Shown here: one piece after another, positions 54,380 to 63,077 of the stretch | Layout: each line of letters begins with the position of its first letter | How positions within the stretch are numbered: the first letter of the stretch is position 1 | From: CAVQAH01 sp963784195 | GTDB taxonomy: Bacteria; Acidobacteriota; Vicinamibacteria; Vicinamibacterales; 2-12-FULL-66-21 | Length of the DNA: 64,000 nt | Assembly: GCA_963784195.1 (NCBI GenBank) | Contig: CAWARA010000002.1 | Location: forward strand, 1 to 64,000 | Reading direction: 5' to 3' | Notes under the pieces: generated by a model | The model's database searches: none | The model's input: the letters and a program-made list of their open reading frames with translations, nothing else | What the model was told of the DNA's origin: nothing | Position numbers and translations under genes: made by a program

Positions 54380-55348
54380 ATGAAGACTCAACGCACGATG
54401 AGACGCCTTGCCATCGGTGTTTTCCTGGCGGCCTCGCTGGGAGCCCACTCGCTCGCCGCCACCACGTTCATGTCGGTCGAGCCCATTCCGAATCGAGATG
54501 TGGTGGGGCAGGACGCTCTCGCCGCCATCCGTAGCGCGGGTTATTCCAACCTGGAAGTGTGGAGCCAACGGCTGCTCGACGACTGCAACATCGTGCAAAA
54601 CGCGATCGATGTGCTGACAGCGCATGGAGCGATCAGCACGGTCAATTCCGGCAACACCAGCTTTCGCGTGGCTGCGGGTGGCTTTGAAACTGTCACCAGT
54701 CCTTCCTTCGTGGCGACTGTCCGGGACTCAGGGAACGATCCGGTGAGTGAGGCAGACGTTGACGTTCTCAGCAACGCGCTTGGGTACGTCCTGAACCAGG
54801 GTGCAACGGCACATTTCAGTCCCGATAACGCCAAGGCCTATCAGTTCTCTCTCGACTACGCGGTCGTGACATTTGCGGGCACGCTGACCGGCCTGGAAGC
54901 AAAGGCGTTTTTCGATTTCCTGGGTACTGTCGATTTCGCGCTCTGGGGTGGTCAGTTTGCCGGTTTCACCCAGATCGACTTCGAAGATTCGCTAACAAAC
55001 AACTCGATGCTCTTTCTCAAACCTGCCGCGACGAAACGGCGGTTCATTGACGGCCTTTCCACCGCAGCAGCCAGTCCCACTTTCGGGGCCACATATGTGA
55101 CGCTCAACAACAACGGCGAACCGACCACGGCCCAGGCTGGCATCGCTTTTCCAGGTAATGACTGGATCGCCTTTCCCGATGGCGATCAATACCTGACAAA
55201 TCTCAACAACCCTTCTCCGCAGTTGCTGGAGGCGCTTGCGTCGTTACGGCAACTGCATCTTCAGGCGGTGGCCGACCTTCTGGAAGCGATCGGCAGGGGC
55301 AAAGTCAAACAGTTCCTCAATCATCAATTCAGCTGCCCGACCCCGTGA
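54380..55348 (+). CDS. secreted protein of unknown function
   Basis: 322 aa from the ATG at 54380. Signal peptide (TMRRLAIGVFLAASLGAHS). Mature regions: IRSAGYSNLEVWSQRLLDDC and NIVQNAIDVLTAHGAISTVN (helical), then repeated Asp/Asn-rich beta segments (SLDYAVVTFAGTLTGLEAKA, FDFLGTVDFALWGGQFAGFT, TYVTLNNNGEPTTAQAGIAF). No catalytic signature seen. Two cysteines (DDCN and HQFSCP) are compatible with a disulfide. Confidence 0.75.
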   Translation: MKTQRTMRRLAIGVFLAASLGAHSLAATTFMSVEPIPNRDVVGQDALAAIRSAGYSNLEVWSQRLLDDCNIVQNAIDVLTAHGAISTVNSGNTSFRVAAGGFETVTSPSFVATVRDSGNDPVSEADVDVLSNALGYVLNQGATAHFSPDNAKAYQFSLDYAVVTFAGTLTGLEAKAFFDFLGTVDFALWGGQFAGFTQIDFEDSLTNNSMLFLKPAATKRRFIDGLSTAAASPTFGATYVTLNNNGEPTTAQAGIAFPGNDWIAFPDGDQYLTNLNNPSPQLLEALASLRQLHLQAVADLLEAIGRGKVKQFLNHQFSCPTP

Positions 55349-55379
55349 TGCCTTGGCAGCTCTTCGAAAGCGAGGAATC

Positions 55380-55691
55380 ATGGGAGTTGAGCTCGAACTG
55401 GCGGTGTTGCTCGCGTTGTCCGTGCTGGGCCAGAGCGTGTTCGCACGATTCGAGATCGAAACGCCGCCGATCAGGAAAATCCTGAAGTGGTTCACGATGG
55501 CCGCGATCACACTGGGCCTCTATCGAATTGCCGGGCATTGGGCGCTTCTCGTTCCCGGCGTCATGGGTGCCGCGGGGACAACATTTCATTTCATTTGGTG
55601 TCGCCGAAATGGGATCGATCCGATTCGCGCGACACCTGTTCGCAAGTACTACCAGTTGCGGGGCTGGAAGTGGCCGTACGCCACGGAGTAG
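55380..55691 (+). CDS. small membrane protein of unknown function
   Basis: 103 aa from the ATG at 55380 (AGGA upstream). Three hydrophobic stretches: ELAVLLALSVLGQSVFARFE, KWFTMAAITLGLYRIAGHWA and LLVPGVMGAAGTTFHFIWCR. The C-terminus (NGIDPIRATPVRKYYQLRGW, then KWPYATE) is conserved-looking and aromatic. No known family. Directly after the secreted protein gene, 32 bases apart. Confidence 0.72.
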   Translation: MGVELELAVLLALSVLGQSVFARFEIETPPIRKILKWFTMAAITLGLYRIAGHWALLVPGVMGAAGTTFHFIWCRRNGIDPIRATPVRKYYQLRGWKWPYATE

Positions 55692-55802
55692 CGGGGGACG
55701 GCCAACGCGTTACTCGTCTCGGATAACGGCCAGCGGATCGATGCCGATCGAGCCGATCATTGAGCCTTGGACGACTCGCTCGGTGTCGGCGGATTATTGG
55801 CC

Positions 55803-56039
55803 TCAGGCCAGGTCCACGTCTTCAATGACATCGCCGTCCGGCGTTTTGCACCGCACCTTCACCGGACGGCCTGTGTCCATCGCGTACCGCAACTGGTTGA
55901 AGATTCTGTCGAAGCTCGTATGCGCTCTCGGGAGCTTGTAGAAGCGGGCGGATTCCAGGAACCCGACACCCACATCGTCCGCCCCCTTCGGATCGCGCAT
56001 GTGCGCCACCGTCATCCCGCGCTCTGAGGTTATGGACAT
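55803..56039 (-). CDS. small hypothetical protein
   Basis: 78 aa (a 70-aa version starts at MTVAHMRDP, position 56015). Plausible coding composition, with KLPRAHTSFDRIFNQLRYAM and KVRCKTPDGDVIEDVDLA, the latter resembling a beta-strand end. No family recognised. It lies alone in a gap of about 600 bases; its reality is uncertain. Confidence 0.45.
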   Translation of the reverse strand: MSITSERGMTVAHMRDPKGADDVGVGFLESARFYKLPRAHTSFDRIFNQLRYAMDTGRPVKVRCKTPDGDVIEDVDLA

Positions 56040-56323
56040 GTCGTGAAATTCTTGTAGTCAATCAGCGTGGAGCGAGTCATCGTTCTTGTTGGCAAAGCTG
56101 AACACCCTCTCGCAGCAATAGCCGTATCGTTCGACGATGATCCGACGTTCCGGCCTATGCGCAGGTCGTGCCTGCGCTGTCAATTGTCGCAGACGACGCG
56201 GAGGGCCGGGTGGACGCAAGTGTACGCAAGTTAGCAGGTACGTGTACTGCTCGTTTCAGCGCCGCCCGGAGCTCATCCCACCTGTGACATGATTGCAGTC
56301 GGCTGATCTGGGCATTTGGCCTC
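56040..56323. other. gap before the antiporter gene
   Basis: No gene called. A GTG-initiated plus-strand frame from 56067 (VERVIVLVGKAEHPLAAIAV) that changes frame near 56160 (to AQVVPALSIVADDAEGRVDA) has coding-like composition and could be a small frameshifted gene, but there is no family evidence. Confidence 0.35.
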
Positions 56324-57754
56324 ATGAAAAGTCGACTGCTCGTCTACATCCTCTTCGTCATCGCCGCCGTGCTCGCGGTCGCGGGATTGATTCAGCTCGG
56401 CGGCGCGTGGTTCCCACTGCAAGGTGTCGGGGTGGTCTCGCCGGCCGAGCAGTCCTCAGGCGCCCTTGCGCAAATGCGCGACAACGCGCACCATCCTCTG
56501 CCGCGTCTCATTCTTCAGCTGATTGTCATCCTGCTCGCAGCACGCGTGTTCGGGAGTGTTGCGCGCCGTCTGGGACAACCGCCGGTGATCGGCGAAATCG
56601 CGGCCGGCGTGCTGCTGGGTCCATCGCTGCTCGGATGGGTGATGCCAGACGGGAGCGCATTTCTGTTTCCGAGCGCGTCGATGCCGATCCTGCAGCTGCT
56701 AAGTCAGATCGGGGTACTCCTGTTCATGTTCGTGGTGGGCGTGGAGCTCGAACCCTCCTACTTGCGCGGGAAGGCCCAGGCGGCGGTTGCCGTGAGCCAC
56801 TTCAGCATCATCATCCCGTTTACGCTCGGCGTGTCGCTGTCGCTGGCGCTCTACACGCGTTACGCCCCGCCGGGGGTGCCGTTCCATGCGTTTGCGCTGT
56901 TCTGCGGCATCGCCATGAGCATTACGGCCTTCCCGGTACTGGCGCGCATCCTGGAAGAACGCCACCTGACGCACACGCCATTGGGAACGACCGCGATCAC
57001 GTGCGCGGCGGTCGACGACGTGACGGCGTGGAGCCTCCTCGCATTCGTGGTCGCGATCACGACCGCGGGCGGCGCCGTCGAAATGCTGCTCGCGATGGTG
57101 GCGCTGTCGGTGATGTTCGTGCTCCTGATGATCTTCGTCGGCCGTCCCATCCTGCAGCGCGTGCTGAATCCCGACACGGTAGGCGACACGTTCAGCAAGG
57201 AGCGCATGGCGATCGTGCTGGCGGTGATGCTGTCGTCGGCGCTCGTCACCGAGATCATCGGCATCCATGCTCTGTTCGGCGCCTTCGTCGCGGGCGCGAT
57301 CATGCCGGCCGGAGGCACGTTCCGCACCGTGCTGCGCGATCGGCTCGAAAGCGTCAGCTCGGTGTTCCTGTTGCCGCTGTTCTTCGCGTACACGGGCCTT
57401 CGCACGCAAATCGGTCTCCTCGACAACGTGGTGAGCTGGGCGATCTGCCTGGGGATCATCGCGGTGGCGACGGCCGGCAAGCTCGGTGGGACGGTGATCG
57501 CGGCGCGCTGGACCGGCCTGCCGTGGCGCGATTCGGTGGCGCTCGGCGCCCTCATGAACACCCGCGGACTGATGGAGCTCATTGCGCTCAACGTCGGCTA
57601 CGACCTGGGCATCCTCACACCCGAGATCTTCGCCATGATGGTGCTCATGGCGCTTGTGACGACGGCGATGACGGGCCCTCTTCTCTCGCTCAGCCTCAAC
57701 TGGGGGCGGCGCCGCGAGCCTGCCGCAGCAGCCCCTTTGGCACGATCATCGTAG
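56324..57754 (+). CDS. CPA2/KefB-type monovalent cation:proton antiporter
   Basis: 476 aa. Twelve or so hydrophobic helices: LVYILFVIAAVLAVAGLIQL, QLIVILLAARVFGSVARRLG, SQIGVLLFMFVVGVELEPSY, FCGIAMSITAFPVLARILEE (transport-site helix), TTAITCAAVDDVTAWSLLAF with the DD pair of the ion site, and GIHALFGAFVAGAIMP. No TrkA-N or other cytoplasmic regulatory domain follows, the C-terminus ends in a short basic tail. Exchanges K+ or Na+ for protons across the inner membrane. Convergent with the TPR-CHAT gene, separated by six bases. Confidence 0.94.
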   Translation: MKSRLLVYILFVIAAVLAVAGLIQLGGAWFPLQGVGVVSPAEQSSGALAQMRDNAHHPLPRLILQLIVILLAARVFGSVARRLGQPPVIGEIAAGVLLGPSLLGWVMPDGSAFLFPSASMPILQLLSQIGVLLFMFVVGVELEPSYLRGKAQAAVAVSHFSIIIPFTLGVSLSLALYTRYAPPGVPFHAFALFCGIAMSITAFPVLARILEERHLTHTPLGTTAITCAAVDDVTAWSLLAFVVAITTAGGAVEMLLAMVALSVMFVLLMIFVGRPILQRVLNPDTVGDTFSKERMAIVLAVMLSSALVTEIIGIHALFGAFVAGAIMPAGGTFRTVLRDRLESVSSVFLLPLFFAYTGLRTQIGLLDNVVSWAICLGIIAVATAGKLGGTVIAARWTGLPWRDSVALGALMNTRGLMELIALNVGYDLGILTPEIFAMMVLMALVTTAMTGPLLSLSLNWGRRREPAAAAPLARSS

Positions 57755-57760
57755 AATCGA

Positions 57761-60700
57761 TCACCGCCATTCGCCCTGCAGCACGAACGCCCCCCAATAG
57801 TAGGGCGCCGTCCACCGCTGGTCCTTCCAGATCGTGAGTTGCGCCTCACGCAACGCCGCGGCTGGTGGCTTGCCATCCTCCAGCATCAGCCGGTAGAAGT
57901 GTGTCATCAGCACAGAGGTGGCCTCATCGTCGACCTTCCAGAGGCTCGCGACGACCCGCGCCGCGCCGGCATACATGAAGCCGCGCGCCAACCCGACCAG
58001 TCCCTCGCCTTTGATGTCCTTTCCCAGGCCGGTGTCGCACGCGCTGAGCACGACCAGTTCAGCGGGCAGGTGGAGGTTGTAGATGTCGTGAAGCCGCAGG
58101 AAGCCGTTCTGCGGCCGTCCGGTTTGATCGACGAGCGATAGCGCGATGCCCGAGAGCTCTGGATGGTCGCCGTTCAGCAGGCCGTGTGTGGCGAAGTGGA
58201 CGATGCGATATTCGCTGAGCTCCGGACTCATCGCCTTCGCCCGCGTCGCGTCGAAGCCCATCGCGATCAGGGCTGTGCCCGCCGGCGCGAGGGAGGTGAT
58301 CGCTTTTGCTTCTTCGCGCGATGAGAGCAGGCGCGGCAGCGCATAGCCGATGCCCGCGTCTCTCGAAACACCGCCCAGGTCCGCCGTCGTCGCTTGACGT
58401 CCTCCGCCCGGACGTTCCTTTTTTGACCGCCGACGAGATACGTGGATCGTCCAGCTCGAAGACTGGATCGGCCAGAAGCGCGACGGCCTTGGGCGCTGGC
58501 GTGCGCGCGATCGTTTCGCGCCGCAGCGCGGCAAGCGCTGACGCCGAGGGCAGGTTCACGATCTCGTGATCGACCATGAGCGGGACAGGACGCTCCTGGG
58601 GCGATGACTCGCTCGGGCGTCCCGGCGCGTCCGGTGCAGGCAATGCCGCGAAGGGGATGTACTGCAGCGCCCCCTCGGCGGCGATGAGCAATCGCTTGTC
58701 GCCAAGCTGGCCTGCCACCGGCCCCAGCGTCATCTGGCTCAGCGCCGCAGCGTCCTGCCAGTATCGAGCATCGGCGTCTTTCACACGCGCGTGATAGTCG
58801 CTGTCGGTGTCGCCGGGTCTGCGCTGGCGTGCGCGGAGGTCGTCGTACACGAGGCGGGCAGCGCGCTCTACGTCAGCACGTTTGGGCAGATCATGACTGG
58901 TGAGCGAGGTCCGCGTCACGGCCCACAGGTAACTCCGCTCGTCGCCCAGCGCGTACTCCAGGAGCAACGTGCGATCGTCCAGCAACTTCTGCACGTCGGC
59001 GATGGCGAGTGGCTGCACCTGCGTGAGAGCGGCATAGCGAGGACCTTGCGCCTTGATCTGGTTCCTCACCTCTTCGTAGGCATCCGTCAGCTTGGCCAGC
59101 TCCTTGTCGAGGGCGGCCGCTTCTTCCCTGGTATGGTTGCCGCTCAGCAACCGAGCCTGGCGCTCGGCCACAGCATCGAGCTGCTGCCCGAACGAGCGCT
59201 CGCGCGCGAGCAACGCCGGGTCAACGCCCTGCCGGATGTCTGCGCGCGCCTCGGCAAGCAAGTCGATCAGGCTTCGGGCGCGCGCGTGTTCGCTTGCCGC
59301 CAGGGCCTCCGCCGCGAACCCTCGCGAGGGCCGCTGACGGTGGAGCATCATCAACACGTCGACCAGCAGATCGTAGTACTGCCGAACGGAGGCCAGATAC
59401 GATGCGCGCAACTCCTGGCTGGCGACGTTGGTCCGCAGCGACTCGACGATGCCCAACGCGGACTGGATGGTGGCGCGTGCCTCGCCGAGCTCGCCGAGCC
59501 CGCGCTGTGCGCCCGCCATGTTGAAGAACGTCAGCGACTCTGCGAAGCGATCGCCGAACGTCCGGGCGAGCGGGAGGGCTCGCACGTAGTAGTCGAGCGC
59601 CTCGCGCTGGCGGCCCAGGCTTTCGTACACCCGGCCAATGTAGTTCAGTGTGTAGGCCGCGGCGCGAGCGTCCTGGCCAGTCCGCGTCAGCTGGAGCGAC
59701 TGCTTGAAGTAGTCGAGCGCGCGATCCTTGTCGCCGAGCCCATCGTGAACCACCCCGATATCTCTGAGCGTCTGCGCTTCCAGGCGGGGCATGGCGAGTT
59801 GGCGGAAGGTCGCCAGCGCAGGAAGGTAGGAGTCGAGCGCCTTCTGGCTTTCTCCAAGGCGATAGTAGACGCGGCCGATATCCAATTGAGTCTCGGCGGC
59901 GCCCCAACGGTCGTCAGTCGCCTGGAAGAGGAGCAGTGCCTGACCCCAGTATTCGAGCGCGCGCCGCTCTTCGCCGAGTCCTCGATACACGACGGCGATG
60001 TTCGCGAGGATGATCGCCGTCGAAGCGCGGTCGCCGGTCGGCTCGATGAGCTGCCGGGCCTGAAGGTGGGAGTTCAGAGCTTCCTGTCGATCGCCCAGCT
60101 TGTTCTGGAGATTCCCGAGTGCCGTGAGCGCGAGGGCCTCGCCCCGGGACTCCTTCGCGTCCCGCCACAGGGCGAGCGCTCGATGGTACGCGTCGAGAGC
60201 CTTTTGAGTCTCACTGAGCGTCTGATAGATGTAGCCGAGAGCGTCGAGAGATTGCGCCTCTCCCCGAGCGTCAGCCAGCGCGCGCCACTGCGACAAGGCC
60301 TGCTCCTGATGATGCCGCGCCTTGGCCATGTCGCCCATACTGTAGTAGGCCTCTCCCATGACCCTGAGCGCCCGCGCTTCGCCATGTGGGTTGCCAGCCG
60401 CCTGGTTCAATTTGAGCGCGGTGGTGGCATTGTCGAGCGCGTGCTGCGTGTCGCCCAGATAGAACTGCAGGTATGCGAGGCCGGCCAGCGTCTCTCCCTC
60501 GCTCCGAGCATCGTTGGCGCTTCGGCTGAGCGAAAGGGCGTCATTGTAGTGGGACAATGCTTTCTGCGTCTCGCCGAGCGCCTGACAGACCTCCGCGATA
60601 GCTCTGACGGCTTTGGCCTCTCCGCTCACGTCGCCGGCGGCCTTCCACGCGCTGCGTGCCGTTTCGAACGCCGTGATGGCCTGACGGCTGGATGATTCCT

Positions 60701-60911
60701 TCTCCTCCGCGCGAAGGCGGGAACCCTCGATGAACGCGCGCTCGGCAACGAGCCGGCTCCGGTCGGGGCTGGACGTTGCTCGAAGCCTGGACGCGTCGAG
60801 CGGAGCCCCGCCAGCGCCACTGCGGGTAGGACCAGCGTGGGGAAGTGATGATGGCTGCGTCAGGAGCCCAAGACAAACGGCCAGGAGTGCGACCCGGCGG
60901 GTCGGCGTCAT
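57761..60911 (-). CDS. TPR-CHAT caspase-like protease (one frameshift at an A6 run)
   Basis: About 1,050 aa after discounting one extra A in the A6 run at 58419-58424 (reading VKKERPGGGRQATTADLGG). N-terminal signal-like segment (RRVALLAVCLGLLTQPSSLP), then about fourteen TPR units with the regular ALxxYxxALxLxR(S/D) pattern (residues ~75-520). A helical linker (RARSLIDLLAEARADIRQG) precedes the C-terminal CHAT domain: MVDHEIVNLPSASALAALRR, AKAMSPELSEYRIVHFATHG with the catalytic histidine, LHLPAELVVLSACDTGLGKD with the catalytic cysteine, and ARVVASLWKVDDEATSVLMT. CHAT proteases are caspase/gingipain-fold cysteine peptidases, sometimes activated in defence or death pathways. It starts four bases from the C11 protease stop, so the two form an operon. 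Confidence 0.92.
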
Positions 60912-60914
60912 GAC

Positions 60915-62440
60915 TCACCTGCGCCGTTGGCGTGAGAAGATTCTGGAGAACATCCCAAGTCGCTTTACCGAACTCGGATTCGCTCGAATGCACTCGCTCA
61001 ACCCTTCTTCCACGACGGTGATTGGTGGGTTGCGCATGCTGTGGATAGGGTTCGCGCCACGGTCTTCGGATTTGCGGTCTTCAGACTTTCTGAATCGTTC
61101 ACTCCCCAACAGGCCCGACCCGACATTGCCCGAACTGCTGGCGGGAGAATCCAATCGCGCTTTGCTTTGGCTACCCTTTCTGGACCCGCGCGGCGCGCGG
61201 CGCGTCTCGTCGACGTACTTCTGCAAAAAATCGTTCCAGCCCGCACGGCTGGCAAACGCCAGCTTCCGGTAGTCCGGCGCGACCTCGGACCACGGGAAAT
61301 AGATCGACACGCCATTCGAGAACTGATTCTGGACACCAGTGAAGCACGACTTCCGGACCAAGTCGTCTATTGCCTTGACGACAATCCCGCACGCCTTGGC
61401 CGCTCTCGGATACCGAACGGCCAACAGCTCGCAGAAATCCCGAAGGTCGACGAACAGCTCCCCGTTGTAGGATTGCGATTCCCAATGAGCCAGGATGATG
61501 GCATCCCTGAACGACGGATCCTTCAGCCAGCCTTCGATGGTCCTCCGTGAAGTTCTTGACGGCTTTGACCAGAGGTACAGAGTGCGCTGACTTTCAACAC
61601 GGATTGATCGACCGACAGGCCGCCCACAACGTAGTCGTTGTAGAAGCTGATGTACTCACTGACTATCAGTGACGCGAGTTCCTCGGTGCCAGCCTTTTTA
61701 TTCTTTTGCAGCGTGGCGTCGAACTTTTCGAGGATTTGTCCGTAGGGCCAGCCAGCAGCCGGGCTGAAGCTCTCCGAGCTGACCAAGTACTCGACGAGCC
61801 CCTCGAGCTCGTAGCAGACCTCGACCATGCTCATCAGGCAGACATCCATGCCGAGGATGTCAACCTTGATAGGCAGGCTCTTCTTCACTTCCTCGAAGAC
61901 CTCCCTTAGCGCTGGAATGCTCAGAGAAGTCCCCGGGTTCTTATCCTTCAGGAGAAAGTCTTCTTCAGTTCCCGCTCCATGGCCGGCCAGGACGACCATG
62001 TAGCGTTCGGCACGGTAATGTTCTTGAGTCCAACTGATGAAGTTGAAGAGCGTCGCCGGGTCGCCACTATCCGTTTCGCCGTCCTCAGGTTCAGGCCGTT
62101 GAGCACGAGCCCTGTGTCCGGGCGGGTCGGGGAACAGCTTGGGGAACTTGATTGTCGGGTCTTCCAGCGGAATAGCATCGCTCCCAATGGTAGAAGTGAC
62201 GGGCGACGACTTCGCGCGGCCGCTGGAGGCCTTTTGCGCCGACTCGCCCTTGATGACATAGCGGTGCGTCGGAATGCGTGACGCCATTGGATCGAACTGG
62301 GCGATCACCGCAATGCGGCCGTCGGTTGGCACCCGCTTCATTTCGGTGAGCGAGAAGACGGACTCCTCGGTGAGGTTGTTATCCCCAGCGAGATACACCA
62401 TGACGGTCCAGAGATAATCCGGCTTGTCTGTCTTGGCCAT
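60915..62440 (-). CDS. C11 clostripain-type cysteine protease (two frameshifts)
   Basis: About 500 aa from the ATG at 62440 (GGAGGA upstream) after removing two extra bases near 61578-61582 and 61533-61536. Clan CD core: WTVMVYLAGDNNLTEESVFS, IAVIAQFDPMASRIPTHRYV, RYMVVLAGHGAGTEEDFLL with catalytic histidine, and VDILGMDVCLMSMVEVCYEL with catalytic cysteine (the clostripain DxCLM pattern). Middle frame: LVKAVKNFTED; third: GWLKDPSFRDAIILAHWESQ, and GVSIYFPWSEVAPDYRKLAF, the standard clostripain C-terminal region. No signal peptide. It precedes the TPR-CHAT gene in the same transcript, so two distantly related caspase-like proteases are co-expressed. Confidence 0.9.
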
Positions 62441-63077
62441 GGCAGTCCTCCGAGACCGCTTCTGCTGTTGACGAACCCAGGGATCGGAGCCGGACGGGAT
62501 GCTGCCTGCCGGGAGCTGACTCGCGCACCAGGCTTCAATGTGGCCGCCAGAACAGGCAGCTGAGCTGCGCTGAGTCTAGTTGTCACGTCGTGTAAGCGCA
62601 ACTGTCCTGAAACATGCCCTGCACCAGGAAATGGCGCCCGGGGCTGTTTCATTTCACGCGACTGCACGGGCACTATTCGACGCCAACAGCGCGGCGAAGG
62701 ACGATCGACATGGAATGAGGCATTATTCGTCACGAGGCATCGTGGCCAGGCAACGTGAGAGGATCGCGGTGCTTCTGCGCCGAAGGCGCAACCTTCTGGC
62801 GTGCTGAGCGGCTCCGTCCTGCCTACGGATGAGCCTGTTGGAGGAACGGCAGAAGTGGTCGGCCTTGTGCATAAGAGAATCGATGGTTTGCAGCGAGTGA
62901 CGGAACTGCTGCCGCGCCCCGAACCGGCGCGCGTCGAGTGACGGTGCGTGTCAGTATTAGCTTCGTGGTTCGTGGTTAGTCGCTCGTAGCTCGGAAGGCG
63001 TGTCGAAGCGCACTACGAGCGACGAGCTACGGACCACGAACCACGGCCCTCGTTCAGATTGGAGTGTCACGTCATAG
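62441..63077. other. 637-base intergenic region
   Basis: Contains an inverted-repeat island (62961-63046) and a hairpin TGCGCC-GAA-GGCGCA near 62776-62790. A 47-codon frame from a GTG at 62801 (GSVLPTDEPVGGTAEVVGLV, then HKRIDGLQRVTELLPRPEPA) has coding-like composition but no recognised family. No promoter could be fixed. Confidence 0.4.
62961..63046. repeat. intergenic palindromic island, family E (copy 2)
   Basis: Left arm CTTCGTGGTTCGTGGTTAG followed by TCGCTCGTAGCTCG; right arm ACTACGAGCGACGAGC and GGACCACGAACCACGG are near inverse complements. Similar in sequence and design to 33612-33708. Non-coding. Confidence 0.7.

Noticed and set aside
56067..56235. possible small frameshifted gene before the antiporter
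   Set aside because: Coding-like composition in two frames but no family similarity and no ribosome site; left as part of the gap.
56293..57837. 514-codon plus-strand open frame
   Set aside because: Shadow frame of the CPA2 antiporter, which is in a different frame and has all expected membrane helices.
58419..58424. Programmed ribosomal frameshift at A6
   Set aside because: The frame needed is +1, not the -1 shift of known A-rich slippery sites, and many other frame breaks in the window have no such signal.
58791..60695. 634-codon plus-strand open frame
   Set aside because: Shadow of the TPR-CHAT gene, whose minus-strand frame carries clear TPR and CHAT motifs.
62801..62941. 47-codon frame starting with GTG
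   Set aside because: Coding-like but too short, no recognised family and no ribosome-binding site.
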